Shown one piece after another: positions 23,212 through 34,303 of a DNA stretch of 64,000 bases (position 1 is the stretch's first letter; every line of letters starts with the position of its first letter). The notes beneath the pieces were generated by a model. The model was not told the origin of the DNA, did not search any database, and saw nothing but the letters and a program-made list of their open reading frames with translations. The DNA is from Henckelia pumila (lineage: Eukaryota; Streptophyta; Magnoliopsida; Lamiales; Gesneriaceae): NCBI RefSeq assembly GCF_033568475.1, contig NC_133121.1, positions 74,606,589 through 74,670,588 of the forward strand, in the 5' to 3' direction. Made by a program: the position numbers and the translations under genes.

Positions 23212-24711
23212 TGTATGAAATACTGAAAAGAAAAACAGACATATATCAATGATTGTTTAACAATTTACTAAGACATAAAATAGGCGAATTTAATTTTATG
23301 AATCTCACTCCCATTATTTTAACGATTTCACCACCCTCTAGTGAAAACGGGAAACTTTTTCCTTAGTGAGAACATGGAGTCCAATTGACAAACTTATGGT
23401 CCCGAATAATATCAGCCAACCATAATTCTCAAAAGGTAGAGCCCAATTGCTTCCAAAGCAACCCCCATGTGTTTACCTCATGTCCAATAAGGGCCCAATA
23501 ATATGACGCCGTTTAAAGTGACATGTCAAGATGACCCATCAATATTAAGTTGTGATGGACGGTCGCCATGTGGATCCCCCAATAATATGAGCCGATCCCA
23601 TGGGAGTTCCACCCAACTTACAACATTTGTCGATCCAATGTACAGCTTTCCGACGGACGGGCCCCCCCAATAATATGAGCCGGACCGTATCCGCGGGTAG
23701 CATCACATACATTGACCGTTGATGGAAGGTGGGAACATTTAAACAAATTTAAATTTCCTTTATTTATCTTGATATAAATTTTAAATCATATTTAAAATGA
23801 GGGATTTTTAATTATAAAAATATTTGTCTCATCATATTTAATTTATTGCATGCTTGCCGGATTCACGCAATTATGTCTAAACATGCATACAATCATAATA
23901 TCAAATATTATATAGGATGATCGATTCCATTTCTAATTGACCCGTGGTTGCCAATCACGGGTCTTAGTCCAATCCTAGGTGATATGCAGTATGCAATGCA
24001 ATCCTATTACATGTGCTTCCAATTTACATTTCTTCAGTCTTTATTGTCTGCTGGGCCCACCGTCTTCAAATCTTGATCTCCCACTAAATCTAATGTATTT
24101 ACAATAAATAACAATGACAAGTAGGGGATACATTTTTAGGGGTGGGAACGGGCTATAAACCAAGCCCACTTTTATTACATATGACATTCATATCGGGCCA
24201 TAAACCAGGCCCATTAATAAAACCAACAACAATAAAAACAAAATGTAAATTCCTAACATACACCTACAAAATTGGTCATGGCAATCGATCATCCTTATCC
24301 AATAACATTTAATTCAAAATTAATTTATTGGATAACATGCAGTGGCAATTCAAATTTAAACAAGATAAAATCATATTTTATATATAAAATCTCATTTCAC
24401 ATATAAAATCATATTTTATCTCTATATCAAATAAAATCATATTTTATCTATAAAATCCAATTTTACAAATAAAATCATATTTTACTCAATATATCATAAG
24501 ATCATATCTTATCATCAATTGTACCAAAATAATTGATTTCAAAATTCAATTTACGGATAAAATATTAAAATTTTCCAAAAATTCAAATTTAAAATTTACG
24601 GACTCGAACAATTCGATCCGAAATCTCGTGAACCAATCAAAAACAATTTTTGATCGGACCAAAAATAAAATTTTAACATATTAAAATTAATTTTTAATAA
24701 AAATAATAATT

Positions 24712-25072
24712 TTTCCCGCGGGCCGCCCGGGACACTCCCGGGCCGGCCCGCACCCGGGGCGCGGGCCGGGGGAAGCCCGGCTGCCCCCTTAGGGCAGCAA
24801 CAATTGCTGCCCTGGCGGCGCCTGGCGCCGCCGCTGGGCGGCGCCGTGCGTCGCCCTGGGCGGCGCTGTGCGCCGCCCTGGGCAGCGCCGAGCGCTGCCT
24901 TGCGCAGCGCCCAGCGCTGCCCTGGGCGGCGCCGTGCGCCCCCTTTGGGCGGCGACGGTCGCCGCCCTGGGCGGCGCTGTGCGCCCCCTTTGGGCGGCGC
25001 CGTGCGCCTCCCCCGGGGGCAGCGACCATCGCCGCCCCCTCCGGGCAGCGATCCAATCGCTGCCCGGGTTTT
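24712..25072. repeat. GC-rich hairpin array in copia C leader, about 13 units
   Basis: The same unit design as the array at 3150-3545 but with a different number and order of units. Units include GGCAGCAAC/TTGCTGCC, GGCGGCGAC/GTCGCCGCC and the conserved terminal GGCAGCGAT/ATCGCTGCC. Some units have lost pairing on one side (GCGCCCCCTTT). Confidence 0.85.
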
Positions 25073-25181
25073 GCCCCGAAAAAAAAAAAATTTTATTTAA
25101 AAATATTTATTTTGTTTCAAAAAACCGAGACTCAAAAATTTTGTACAATTGATTAATTAAATCATTTGATCTGAGCAACCT

Positions 25182-25194
25182 GGCTCTGATACCA
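25182..25194 (-). promoter_or_regulatory. Copia C primer binding site (initiator tRNA-Met)
   Basis: TGGTATCAGAGCC on the minus strand, one base from the LTR. Confidence 0.94.
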
Positions 25195-25195
25195 C

Positions 25196-27060
25196 TGTTG
25201 GAAAAAACTGGCGGTCAGATCAATCACGATTGATACCCGGTGCAGCGGAAGTTTAAAATTTTTATCATGGAACAATTCCATGGTGTGGGTATCAACCATT
25301 CAACGATTAAATTATTGTGTGTGTAAAATTCAAATAACAATTAATTAAATTTTACCTTCAATCTCGAAGCGAGATTAATGGACACCAACAGAATTAATCT
25401 GCTCTTGTTGTCTCTCCCAGGAACCGATGAACTCCTTCAATCAGGTCCACGAATAGGGTTTAAATCCCTCTGATAGATTGCACTAGAAAATCTATCAGAA
25501 GTTTTCTGCGAAGAGATTAAACGAATCTGATTCGTTATTCCTGACTGCAATTAAAAATCACAGACCGGAAATTCTCTGACAGAGCAAGGAGGGGTGGCCG
25601 AATTGTGAGAGTGAAAGGGGCTAGGGTTTCGAAAATTCTGCTCTCAAAATAATGACCTGTTATGTCTAATTTCTGTACTGCAATAACTTATTTATAATGC
25701 AGGCCACTAACACCTTAGGGCCCATTAGTCATAAGCTAGGGCCCGACAAGCAAAGCCCGCTCGTTCAGAAATTAATATAAAATTCATCGTGACTCCTATT
25801 GATAAACCGATTTTACCAATGTGCACAGAAACCATTTCTGCACATTTTAAAGTCAAAATAAATTTTCCTGAATCCGAATTCAGTGGTTTCCTAAAATGTC
25901 CATCCCTATGTCATTTTAGGAAATCCTACTCCCTTACTCTTATTTAAGAAGTCCAACTCCTTAGTTCATTAAATTTAACTCTTTAAATTTAACTATCTCA
26001 ACGGGGATTAAAACTCCATTACACTGTGTGACCCTCAATGGTTCAGGGATACAGCTAGCCGTGGGCTCACAACTCCTTGTGACTCGGAACAATAATTTCC
26101 GACTTGCCCAACGAATCATGGTAAAGCGCCTAGCAACATCGCCCCATGATTCCCTAGGTATCACTGATAGTGCCTACAAGAACCAGTAGATTTTGGTTAG
26201 CGTACAGTACGGTCCCTTCATCCATATATCCCGATCGAATCAACAACCATTGGTATATCGAGAGTTGCTCAAGATTCGATAACTATGCAATGCATCTTGA
26301 AGATCAAATTAGTGACATCGCATGTGCTACTAAGAAACCATTTCTTAAATCACATCAAGTACTCTGGCCAGAGATTTGTCACACTAATATCTCCTCAGAT
26401 CGCATAGGATATCCACACTCGCAAGTATGTGGTGAATCCTTGACAACAATGCATTGACTCCTATATGTGTCGTAACTGTACCCAATCTCGACACCTGATG
26501 ACCCCCATAGAGTCGGTAAACGAGTCAAAGCACAGCACTAGCATATAGAGTCTCCATGATGTTTCAAGTCGTAAGGACTAATGGTGTACAACCAAAACCG
26601 CGGACTTTATCCACTCGATAAGTGATAACCACTTGGAAAGTCCGGATAGGGTAGTTCGATTATTCATCCTATGAATATCCATTTGCATGCTTCGAACATC
26701 TCCATGTTCCCTACCAATGAAACGTGGTACTCCGCATCGCAAATGCTAGTCTCAAACTCGAGCGATCCTTATCCTTATTATCGGACGGCTCAATCGACTA
26801 GGAACGGTTTTTTAGAATATACAGTGACTATAAGATGTATTTCATGATAGACATCTCCATGTTCTACCACATCTTACATACACTATAGTATATTCAAGGT
26901 CTTTATCAAAACAACAATAGTATATCACAATATAACAATATGAAGTAATATAAAGTCATTGCCATAAAAGTGTAAATAATATTAAACAAAAGATTGTTTA
27001 TACAAAGAGTCATCAAAGCCCATAGCCACACAGTTGGCTCACTGGGCACCCACTCTTACA
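25196..27060 (-). repeat. Copia C 5' LTR
   Basis: 1865 bp, nearly identical to the LTR at 17419-19282. The likely TATA element, TTATAAATAA on the minus strand, is at 25688-25697, so the transcript would read leftward through the leader into the polyprotein. Confidence 0.96.
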
Positions 27061-29989
27061 TAAAGTACTAAGAATGTCACAACATCCTTAACTACTTTCT
27101 TGTACACGCATGGTTCCTCCGGGTTCTTGATAAAACCAAAATCCTTTATTGTTTCATCAAATTTCTGGTTCCAACTTCTTGATGCTTGTTTTAGACCATA
27201 AATTGATCTCTGAAGCTTGCATACCTTATGCTCGCTTCCCATAGATGTGTACCCCTCAGGCTGCTTCATATAGATTTCTTCCTTAATGTCTCCATTAAGA
27301 AAAGCAGTCTTCACATCCATTTGCCATATCTCATAGTCATACCAAGCAGCTATGGCAATAAGGATTCTTATGGACTTGAACATTGCAACTGGTGAAAAGG
27401 TTTCATCATAGTCAACTCCTTGTATTTGAGTATAACCTTTCGCCACCAATCGCGCCTTGTAGGTCAATACCTTACCATCAGGCCCAAGCTTTCTCTTGTA
27501 GATCCTTTTACACCCTATTGGAACAATTCCATCGGGAGGATCTACTAAAGACCAAACTTGGTTTGTATGCATCGAATCTATTTCCGACTGCATAGCTTCA
27601 AGCCATAAATTTGAATCCGCATCAGAAATTGCTTCCTTGAAGTTTCTTGGATCACATCCAACATCGGGTTCATCTTGATCCCCTTCAAGAAGAAGACCAT
27701 ATCGAATAGGAGGTCTAGAAGTCCTCTCGGATCTTCTAGGTATAGGCGTGTCTATCAATGGTTCCTGAGGTGTAGGATTGTTATTTTGTATTTCGGGTTC
27801 TTCTCGAATTTCTTCGAGTTCCATCATCTCGCCTTTCTTATCCAATAAGAACTCCTTCTCCAAGAAGGTGGCATTCCTTGAAACAAACACCTTTGTTTCA
27901 GCAGGATAATAGAAATAATATCCGATTGAATTCTTCGGATACCCTACAAAATAACATAAGCTGGATCGACTATCCAACTTATCTCCCACTATCTGCTTCA
28001 CATAAGCAGGACATCCCCAAATCCTCAAGTACGAATACTTAGCAGCTTTGCCATTCCATAACTCGTATGGTGTTTTGTCCACTGCTTTAGTGTGGACGTT
28101 GTTCAACAACAATACCTCCGTTTCAAGCGCATAGCCCCAAAACGAAGGTGGAAGCTCAGTGAAGCTCATCATGGATCGAACCATGTCCAAAAAAGTTCGA
28201 TTACGACGCTCCGATACACCATTCAGCTGTGGTGTCATAGGAGGAGTCCACTGAGAGAGAATCACATTCTCTTTCAGATAGTCCAAAAACTCGGTACTTA
28301 AGTATTCTCCACCTCGATCCGATCGAAGTGCTTTAATACTTTTACCTAGCTTGTTTTCTACTTCAGCCTTGAATTCTTTGAACTTTTCAAACGCTTCAGA
28401 CTTATATTTCATTAAATATAAATACCCATACCTAGAATAATCATCAGTAAAGGTAATGAAGTAGGTGTGGCCATATTGAGTACCAACTCTAAATGGACCA
28501 CAAACATCTGTATGGATCAAATCCAACAGATTTTGACTACGCTCAGGTTTCCCTTAAAAGGAGATTTAGTCATTTTTCCTTTTAGGCAGGATTCACAAGT
28601 AGGTAGAGAGTTAATATCAGACATATCAAACATGCCCTCTCCCACTAGCTTGTTCATCCTCCTTGAGGAAATATGACCTAGCCTAGCGTGCCAAAGGTTT
28701 GTCGGGTTTTGGCTATCGATTTTCCTTTTGTTTGTTGTTGCCGGTTTATCAACATAATTTATTGGAACGTCTTTTAGTTTTAAGTTATATAGATCATTTT
28801 CAAGTTGTCCATTTCCAATCAAACATTCATTCTTGTAAATATTGCAAATCCCATTCACAAAATTGCAAGAATAACCATCTCTATCAAGCATAGAAACAGA
28901 AATAATGTTTTTAATCAAATCCGGAACAAATAAAACATCTCTCAAAAGTAACTTAAAACCGTTCTGCAAAATTAAATAAATATCTCCCACAGCTTTAGCT
29001 TCAACTCTGGAACCATTTCCGAGCCTCAGCTGGGTCTCACCCATTCTAAGCCTGCGACTTCTTGTCATCACCTGCAAATCATTGCAAATGTGAGATCCAC
29101 ATCCGGTATCCAATACCCAAGAAGTAGTATTAAGTGAAACATTTATTTCAATATAGAACATACCCTTCGCAGTTCGCAACTGCTCTAGATATTCCTTGCA
29201 GTTACGCTTCCAATGACCGGGCTTCTTGCAGTAATGGCAAACATCCTTGGATTTTTCCATGTTTGAAGCCTTTGTCTTGTACTTCTTCTCGGGTTCGATT
29301 TTCTTGGGTGGGGCAGAACGTTTCTTACCCTTTGTACTTGGCCCCTTCTTAGCAGAAGAAGAGGAGCCCACCAAGAAAGCCGGTTTATCCTTCTTTAATA
29401 TGGATTCATATGTCACAAGCATATTGACCATCTCTTCAAGGGAGGCCTCTATCTTGTTCATATTGAAATTCACCACAAATCCGTCAAACAAAGAAGGAAG
29501 AGATAGAAGTAGTAAGTCCACGTTGAGTTCATGCTCCAACACCAAATCAAGGGTTACCAACTTCTGTATGAGCCAAATCACTCGTACCCCATGATCACGG
29601 ACCGAAGTCCCTTCACGCATGCGACACGTCATTAACTCCTTTACAGTAGCGAACCTTTCAGCCCTCGATTGAGCCCCAAAAAGTTCCTTGAGTTGTACGT
29701 GAATGTCAGCAGCATTCACGGTGTCCTCAAATCGCCTCTGGAGTTCATCAGACATCGAGGCTTGCATATAGCATTTGGCCTTGATATCATGGTCCCACCA
29801 TGTATCAAGTTTGGCTAACTCTTCCGGACTTATGTCAGCTGGTGCTTCCTTCGGAGGAGATTTTTCTAACACGTAGAGCATCTTCTCCGAAGTCAAGACA
29901 ATCTTCAACTTACGGAACCATTCCGTATAGTTTGCGCCAGTCAATTTATTTTGTTCGAGGATCGAGAAAAGTGGATTACGCGAATTCAT
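27061..29989 (-). pseudogene. Copia B Gag-Pol, N-terminal part, with one frameshift
   Basis: The 5' part of the copia B polyprotein, from the start at 29989 (MNSRNPLFSILEQ) to the copia C junction. It has Gag, the knuckle CHYCKKPGHWKRNC, protease VLDTGCG (intact), integrase with HTDVCGP (catalytic aspartate intact) and the reverse transcriptase up to FLVLY. One base is missing at about 28551-28553, where copia C has four C and this copy three. That shifts the frame between the integrase zinc region and core, so Gag-protease and integrase-RT fall in separate frames. The C-terminal remainder is at 16429-17418. Joined and corrected, it would be the same length class as copia C. Confidence 0.94.
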
Positions 29990-31768
29990 CTTTATGAAAT
30001 ACTGAAAAGAAACAGAAAAATATCAGTGATTGTTTAATTAATTTACTAAGACATAAAATAGGCGAAATTTATTTTATGAATCTCACTCCCACTATTTTAA
30101 CGATTTCACTACCCTCTAGTGAAAACGGGAAACTGTTTTCCTTAGTGAGAACATGGAGTCCAATTGACAAACTATGGTCCCGAATAATATCAGTCAACCA
30201 TAATTTTCAAAAGGTAGAGCCCAATTGCTTCCAAAGCAACCTCCACGTTTTTACCTCATGTCCAATAAGAGCCCAATAATATGACGCCGTTTATTGTGAC
30301 ATGTCAAGATGACCCATCAATATTAAGTTGTGATGGACGGTCGCCATGTGGATCCCCCAATAATATGAGCCGATCCCATGGGAGTTCCACCCAACTTACA
30401 ACATGTGTCGATCCAATGTACAGCTTTCCGACGAACGGGCCCCCCAATAATATGAGCCGGACCGTATCCGCGTGTAGCATCTCATACATTGATCGTTGAC
30501 GGAAGGTAGGAACATTTAAACAAATTTAAATTTCCTGTATTTATCTTGATATCAATTTTAAATCATATTTAAAATGAGGGATTTTAATTTTGAAAATTTG
30601 TCTCATCATTTTTAAAATTTTGTATGATTGCCGGATTCACACAATTTAGTCTAAAACATGCATACAACAATAATATCACATATTATATAGGATGATCGAT
30701 TCCATTTCTAATCAACCCGTGCTTGCCAATCACGAGTCTTAGTCCAATCCTAGGTAATATGCAGTATACAATGCAATCCTATTACATTTTGCTTCCAATT
30801 TACATTTCTTCTGTCTTTATTGTCTGCTGGGCCCACCTCCATCTTCAAATCTTCATCTCCCACTAAATCTAATGTATTTACAATAAATAACAATGACAAG
30901 TAGGGGATACATTTTTAAGGGGTGGGAACGGGCCATAAACCAAGCCCACTTTTATTACATATGACAACTCATATTGGGCCATAAACCAGGCCCATTAATA
31001 ATTCCAACAACAATAAAAACAAATGTAAATTCCTAACATACACCTACAAAATTGGTCATGGCAATCGATCATCCTTATCCAATAACATTTAATTCAAAAT
31101 TAATTTATTGGATAACATGCAATGGAAATTTAAATTTAAAAGGATAAAATCATATTTCATATATAAAATCTTATTTTACATACAAAATCATATTTTATCT
31201 TTTTATCAAATAAAATCATATTTTATCTATAAAATCCAATTTTATACATAAAATCATATTTTACTCAATATATCCATAAGATCATATCTTATCATCAATT
31301 GTACCAAAAATAATTAATTTAAAAATTCAATTTAACGGATAAAATATTTAAATTTTCCAAAAATTCAAATTTATCCAAAAATCAATTTTAAAATTTTCGG
31401 ACTCGAACAATTCGATCCGATGCCTCGTGGACCAATCAAAAACAATTTTCGATCGGACCAAAAATAGAATTTTAACATATTAAAATTTAATTTAAAATTA
31501 AAAAATTAATTTTTCCGCGGGCCGCCCGGGACATTCCCGGGCTGCCCGCGCCCCATAGGGCTCGGGCCGGGCAGCCCGGCTGCCCCTAGGGCAGCGCCGT
31601 GCGCCGCCCTCCGCAGCGCTCAGCGATCCAATCGCTGCCCGGGTTTTGCCCGAAAAAAAAATTTTATTTTTAAAATATTTATTTTGTTTCAAAAACCGAG
31701 GCTTAAAAAATTTTTGTACAATCGATTAATTTAATCGCTTGATCTAAGAAACCTGGCTCTGATACCAC
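29990..31768 (-). other. Copia B 5' leader with short GC hairpin array
   Basis: This leader is homologous to those of A, C and D. AATAATATGA boxes lie near 30275-30460, AT-rich palindromes at about 31143-31295, and a contracted GC hairpin array at 31512-31643 (about 3-4 units, ending in the conserved GGCAGCGAT/ATCGCTGCC-type unit). The primer site is at 31755-31767 on the minus strand. Confidence 0.82.
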
Positions 31769-33613
31769 TGTTGGATAACGCGGCGATCAGATCAATCAGG
31801 ATTGATACCCGGTGCAGCGGAAGTTTAAAAATTTTATATGGAACGATTCCATAATGGGTATCAAAACTTAACGATTAAATTGTGTGTGTAAAAATTAAAT
31901 AACAATTATAAATTTTTACCTCCAATCTCAAAGCGAGATTATGGACACCAACAGATTGCTCTACTCTTGTTGTATATCCCTGGAACTGATGGACGAACTG
32001 TTCTTCAATCAGGTCCACGAACGGATAATTAATCCCTCTGATAGATTGCACTAGAAAATCTATCAGAAGTTTCTACGAAGAGAATTAACGAATTTGATCC
32101 GTTAAACCAGACTGTAATTCAAAATTCACAGACTGGATTTTACCGAGCAGAGGGGGAAGGGGGGCGGCCACTACTGAGAGAAAATAACTAGGTTTTCGAA
32201 AATTTGTGTCCTGTTGTTTGTAATTTCTGTACTGTAATAACTTATTTATAATGTAGGCCGCTAACAGCTTAGGGCCCATTAGTCATAAGTTCAAGCCCGA
32301 CAAGCAAAGCCCGCATGTTCAGAAATTAATATAAAATTCATCATGACTCCGATTGATAAACCGATTTCACCAATGTGCACAGAAACCATTTTTGCACCTT
32401 TTAAAGTCAAGATAAATTTTTCTGAATCCGAATTCGATGGTTTCCAAAATGCCCATCCCTATGTCATTTTAGGAAATCTTACTCCTCTACTCATAATTAA
32501 GAAGTCCAACTTCTTTGTTCATTAAATTTAACTCTTTAAATTTAACTATCTCAACGGGGATTAAAAATCCATTACTCTGTGTGACCCTCAATGGTTCAGG
32601 GATACAGCTAGCCGTGGGCTTACAACTCCTTGTGACTCGGAACAACAATTTCCGACTTGCCCATCGAATCATGGTAAGAGCGCCTAGCAACATCGCCCCA
32701 TGATTCCCTAGGTATCACTGATAGTGCCTGCAAGAACCAATAGATTTTGGTTAGCGTACAGTACGGTCCCTTCATCCATATATCCCGATCGAATCAACAA
32801 CCATTGGTATATCGAGAGTCGTTCGAGATTCGATAACTATGCAATACATCTTGAAGATCAAATAGTGACATCGCATGTGCTACTAAGAAACCATTTCTTA
32901 AAACACATCATGTACTTTGGCCAGAGATTCGTCACACTAATATCTCCTCAGATCGCATAGGATATCCACACTCGCAAGTATGTGGTGAATCCTTGACAAC
33001 AAAGCATCGACTCCTATATGTGTTGTAACTGTACCCAATCCCGACACCTGATGACCCCAATAGAGTCGGTAAATGAGTCAAAGAACAGTACTAGCATATA
33101 GAGTCTCAATGATGTTTCAAGTAGTAAGGACTAATGGTGTACAACCAAAACCGCGGACTTTATCCACTCGATAAGTGATAACCACTTGGAATGTCCGGAT
33201 AGGGTAGTTCGATCATTCATCATATGAATATCCATTTGCATGCTTCGAACATCTCTATGTTCCTTACCAATGAAACGTGGTACTCTGCATCGCAAATTCT
33301 AGTCTCAAACTCGAGCGATCCTTATCCTTATTATCGGACGGCTCAATCGACTAGGAACAGTTTAGAATATACAGTGACTATAAGATGTGTTTCATGATAG
33401 ACATCCCCATGTTCTACCACATCTTACATACACTATAGTATATTCAAGGTCTTTATCAAAACAACAATAGTATATCAAAATATAACAATATGAAGAAAGA
33501 TAAAGTCATTGCCATTAATAAAAGTGTATATTATATTAAACAAAAGATTGTTTATACAAAGAGTCATCAAAGCCCTTAGCCACAAGTTGGCTCACCGGGC
33601 ACCTACTCTTTCA
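31769..33613 (-). repeat. Copia B 5' LTR
   Basis: 1845 bp, TGTTGG to TTTCA on the plus strand, primer site at its left. The right flank AGAAA (33614-33618) repeats the left flank of the element. Confidence 0.95.
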
Positions 33614-33618
33614 AGAAA

Positions 33619-34206
33619 TGCCGATCTCCGTTGTTTTGGGATGATTTATCTGAGTCACTAGATTTGGGGCCGGATATGCTTCGAGTTATGGCAGAACAGG
33701 TTAAGGTCATTCAGATCAGAATGAAGACAGCTCAAGATAGACAAGCAAAGTATGCGAATGTCAGACGTCGACCTCTGAGTTTTGAGCAGGGAGACCGTGT
33801 ATTCCTTAAGATTTCTCCGTTCAGAGGCACCGTCAGATTCGATAAGAGAGGAAAGTTATCTCCGAGATTCATCGGTCCGTACGAGATTCTCGAGAAGATA
33901 GGCGATCTTGCCTACAGACTTGTACTTCCTCCGTCTTTATCTGGTATTCACGACGTTTTTCACGTCTCTATGCTGCGAAAGTATCATCCAGATCCTTCTC
34001 ATATCCTTCAGCCTGACGAAGCCGAGTTAGACGAGACTCTGAGCTATTTTGAGCGACCGATTCAGATCCTTGATCGGAAAGAAAAGCAACTCAGGACCAA
34101 GTTGATTCCGTTAGTGAAGGTGCAGTGGAGCCATCACGGTGTTGAGGAAGCGACTTGGGAGACAGAGTCTGACATGAGACAGCATTTTCCAGAGCTATTC
34201 GGATGA
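33619..34206 (+). pseudogene. Gypsy 1 Pol, C-terminal part with chromodomain
   Basis: This continues the gypsy 1 frame exactly where copia B split it, starting CRSPLFWDDL. It covers the integrase C-terminal domain (GKLSPRFIGPYEILEKIGD, HDVFHVSMLRKYHPD) and a chromodomain-like tail with KVQWSHHGVEEATWETE, ending PELFG and a TGA. In chromoviruses this tail is thought to guide integration to marked chromatin. The segment itself has no stop or frameshift. Confidence 0.93.
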
Positions 34207-34290
34207 CGTGAGTTCTTCTTTCTGTCTTTAGTTCTTTATTCTATCTTTGAGTTGTGGTTCTCGTTGATTTCGAGGACGAAATCTCTTCTT

Positions 34291-34303
34291 AGTGGGGGAG
34301 AAT
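34291..34303 (+). promoter_or_regulatory. Gypsy 1 polypurine tract
   Basis: AGTGGGGGAGAAT, directly before TGTGACGCCCC of the 3' LTR and after the usual GAGGACGAAAT stretch of plant chromoviruses. Confidence 0.88.

Larger units (their letters stand above)
23212..25195 (-). other. Copia C 5' leader
   Basis: A 1984-bp untranslated leader, colinear with the other copia leaders: AATAATATGA boxes (about 23490-23690), the paired AAACCAGGCCCA motif (about 24160-24220), AT-rich palindromes (24363-24515), and the GC hairpin array (24712-25072). Compared with copia A it lacks a short stretch near 24590. Confidence 0.82.
17419..27060 (-). mobile_element. Copia C, full-length Ty1/copia element inserted in copia B
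   Basis: A complete minus-strand element of 9642 bp with LTRs at 17419-19282 and 25196-27060, polypurine tract, primer site, 2-kb leader and a single long frame. It is flanked by TAAAG at 17414-17418 and 27061-27065. By eye the LTRs differ at only about half a dozen positions over 1.86 kb, so it is the youngest insertion I can date here. Confidence 0.97.
14569..33613 (-). mobile_element. Copia B, Ty1/copia element inserted in gypsy 1, split by copia C
   Basis: A minus-strand element with LTRs at 14569-16414 and 31769-33613 and a perfect 5-bp TSD (AGAAA). Internal parts are 16415-17418 and 27061-31768. Copia C, with its own TSD, lies between them. By eye the two LTRs differ at roughly 20-30 positions, more than those of copia C, which fits the nesting order. 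Confidence 0.95.

Noticed and set aside
24694-25152. Similar GC-rich frames of 94-120 codons
   Set aside because: Same artefact over the copia C hairpin array.
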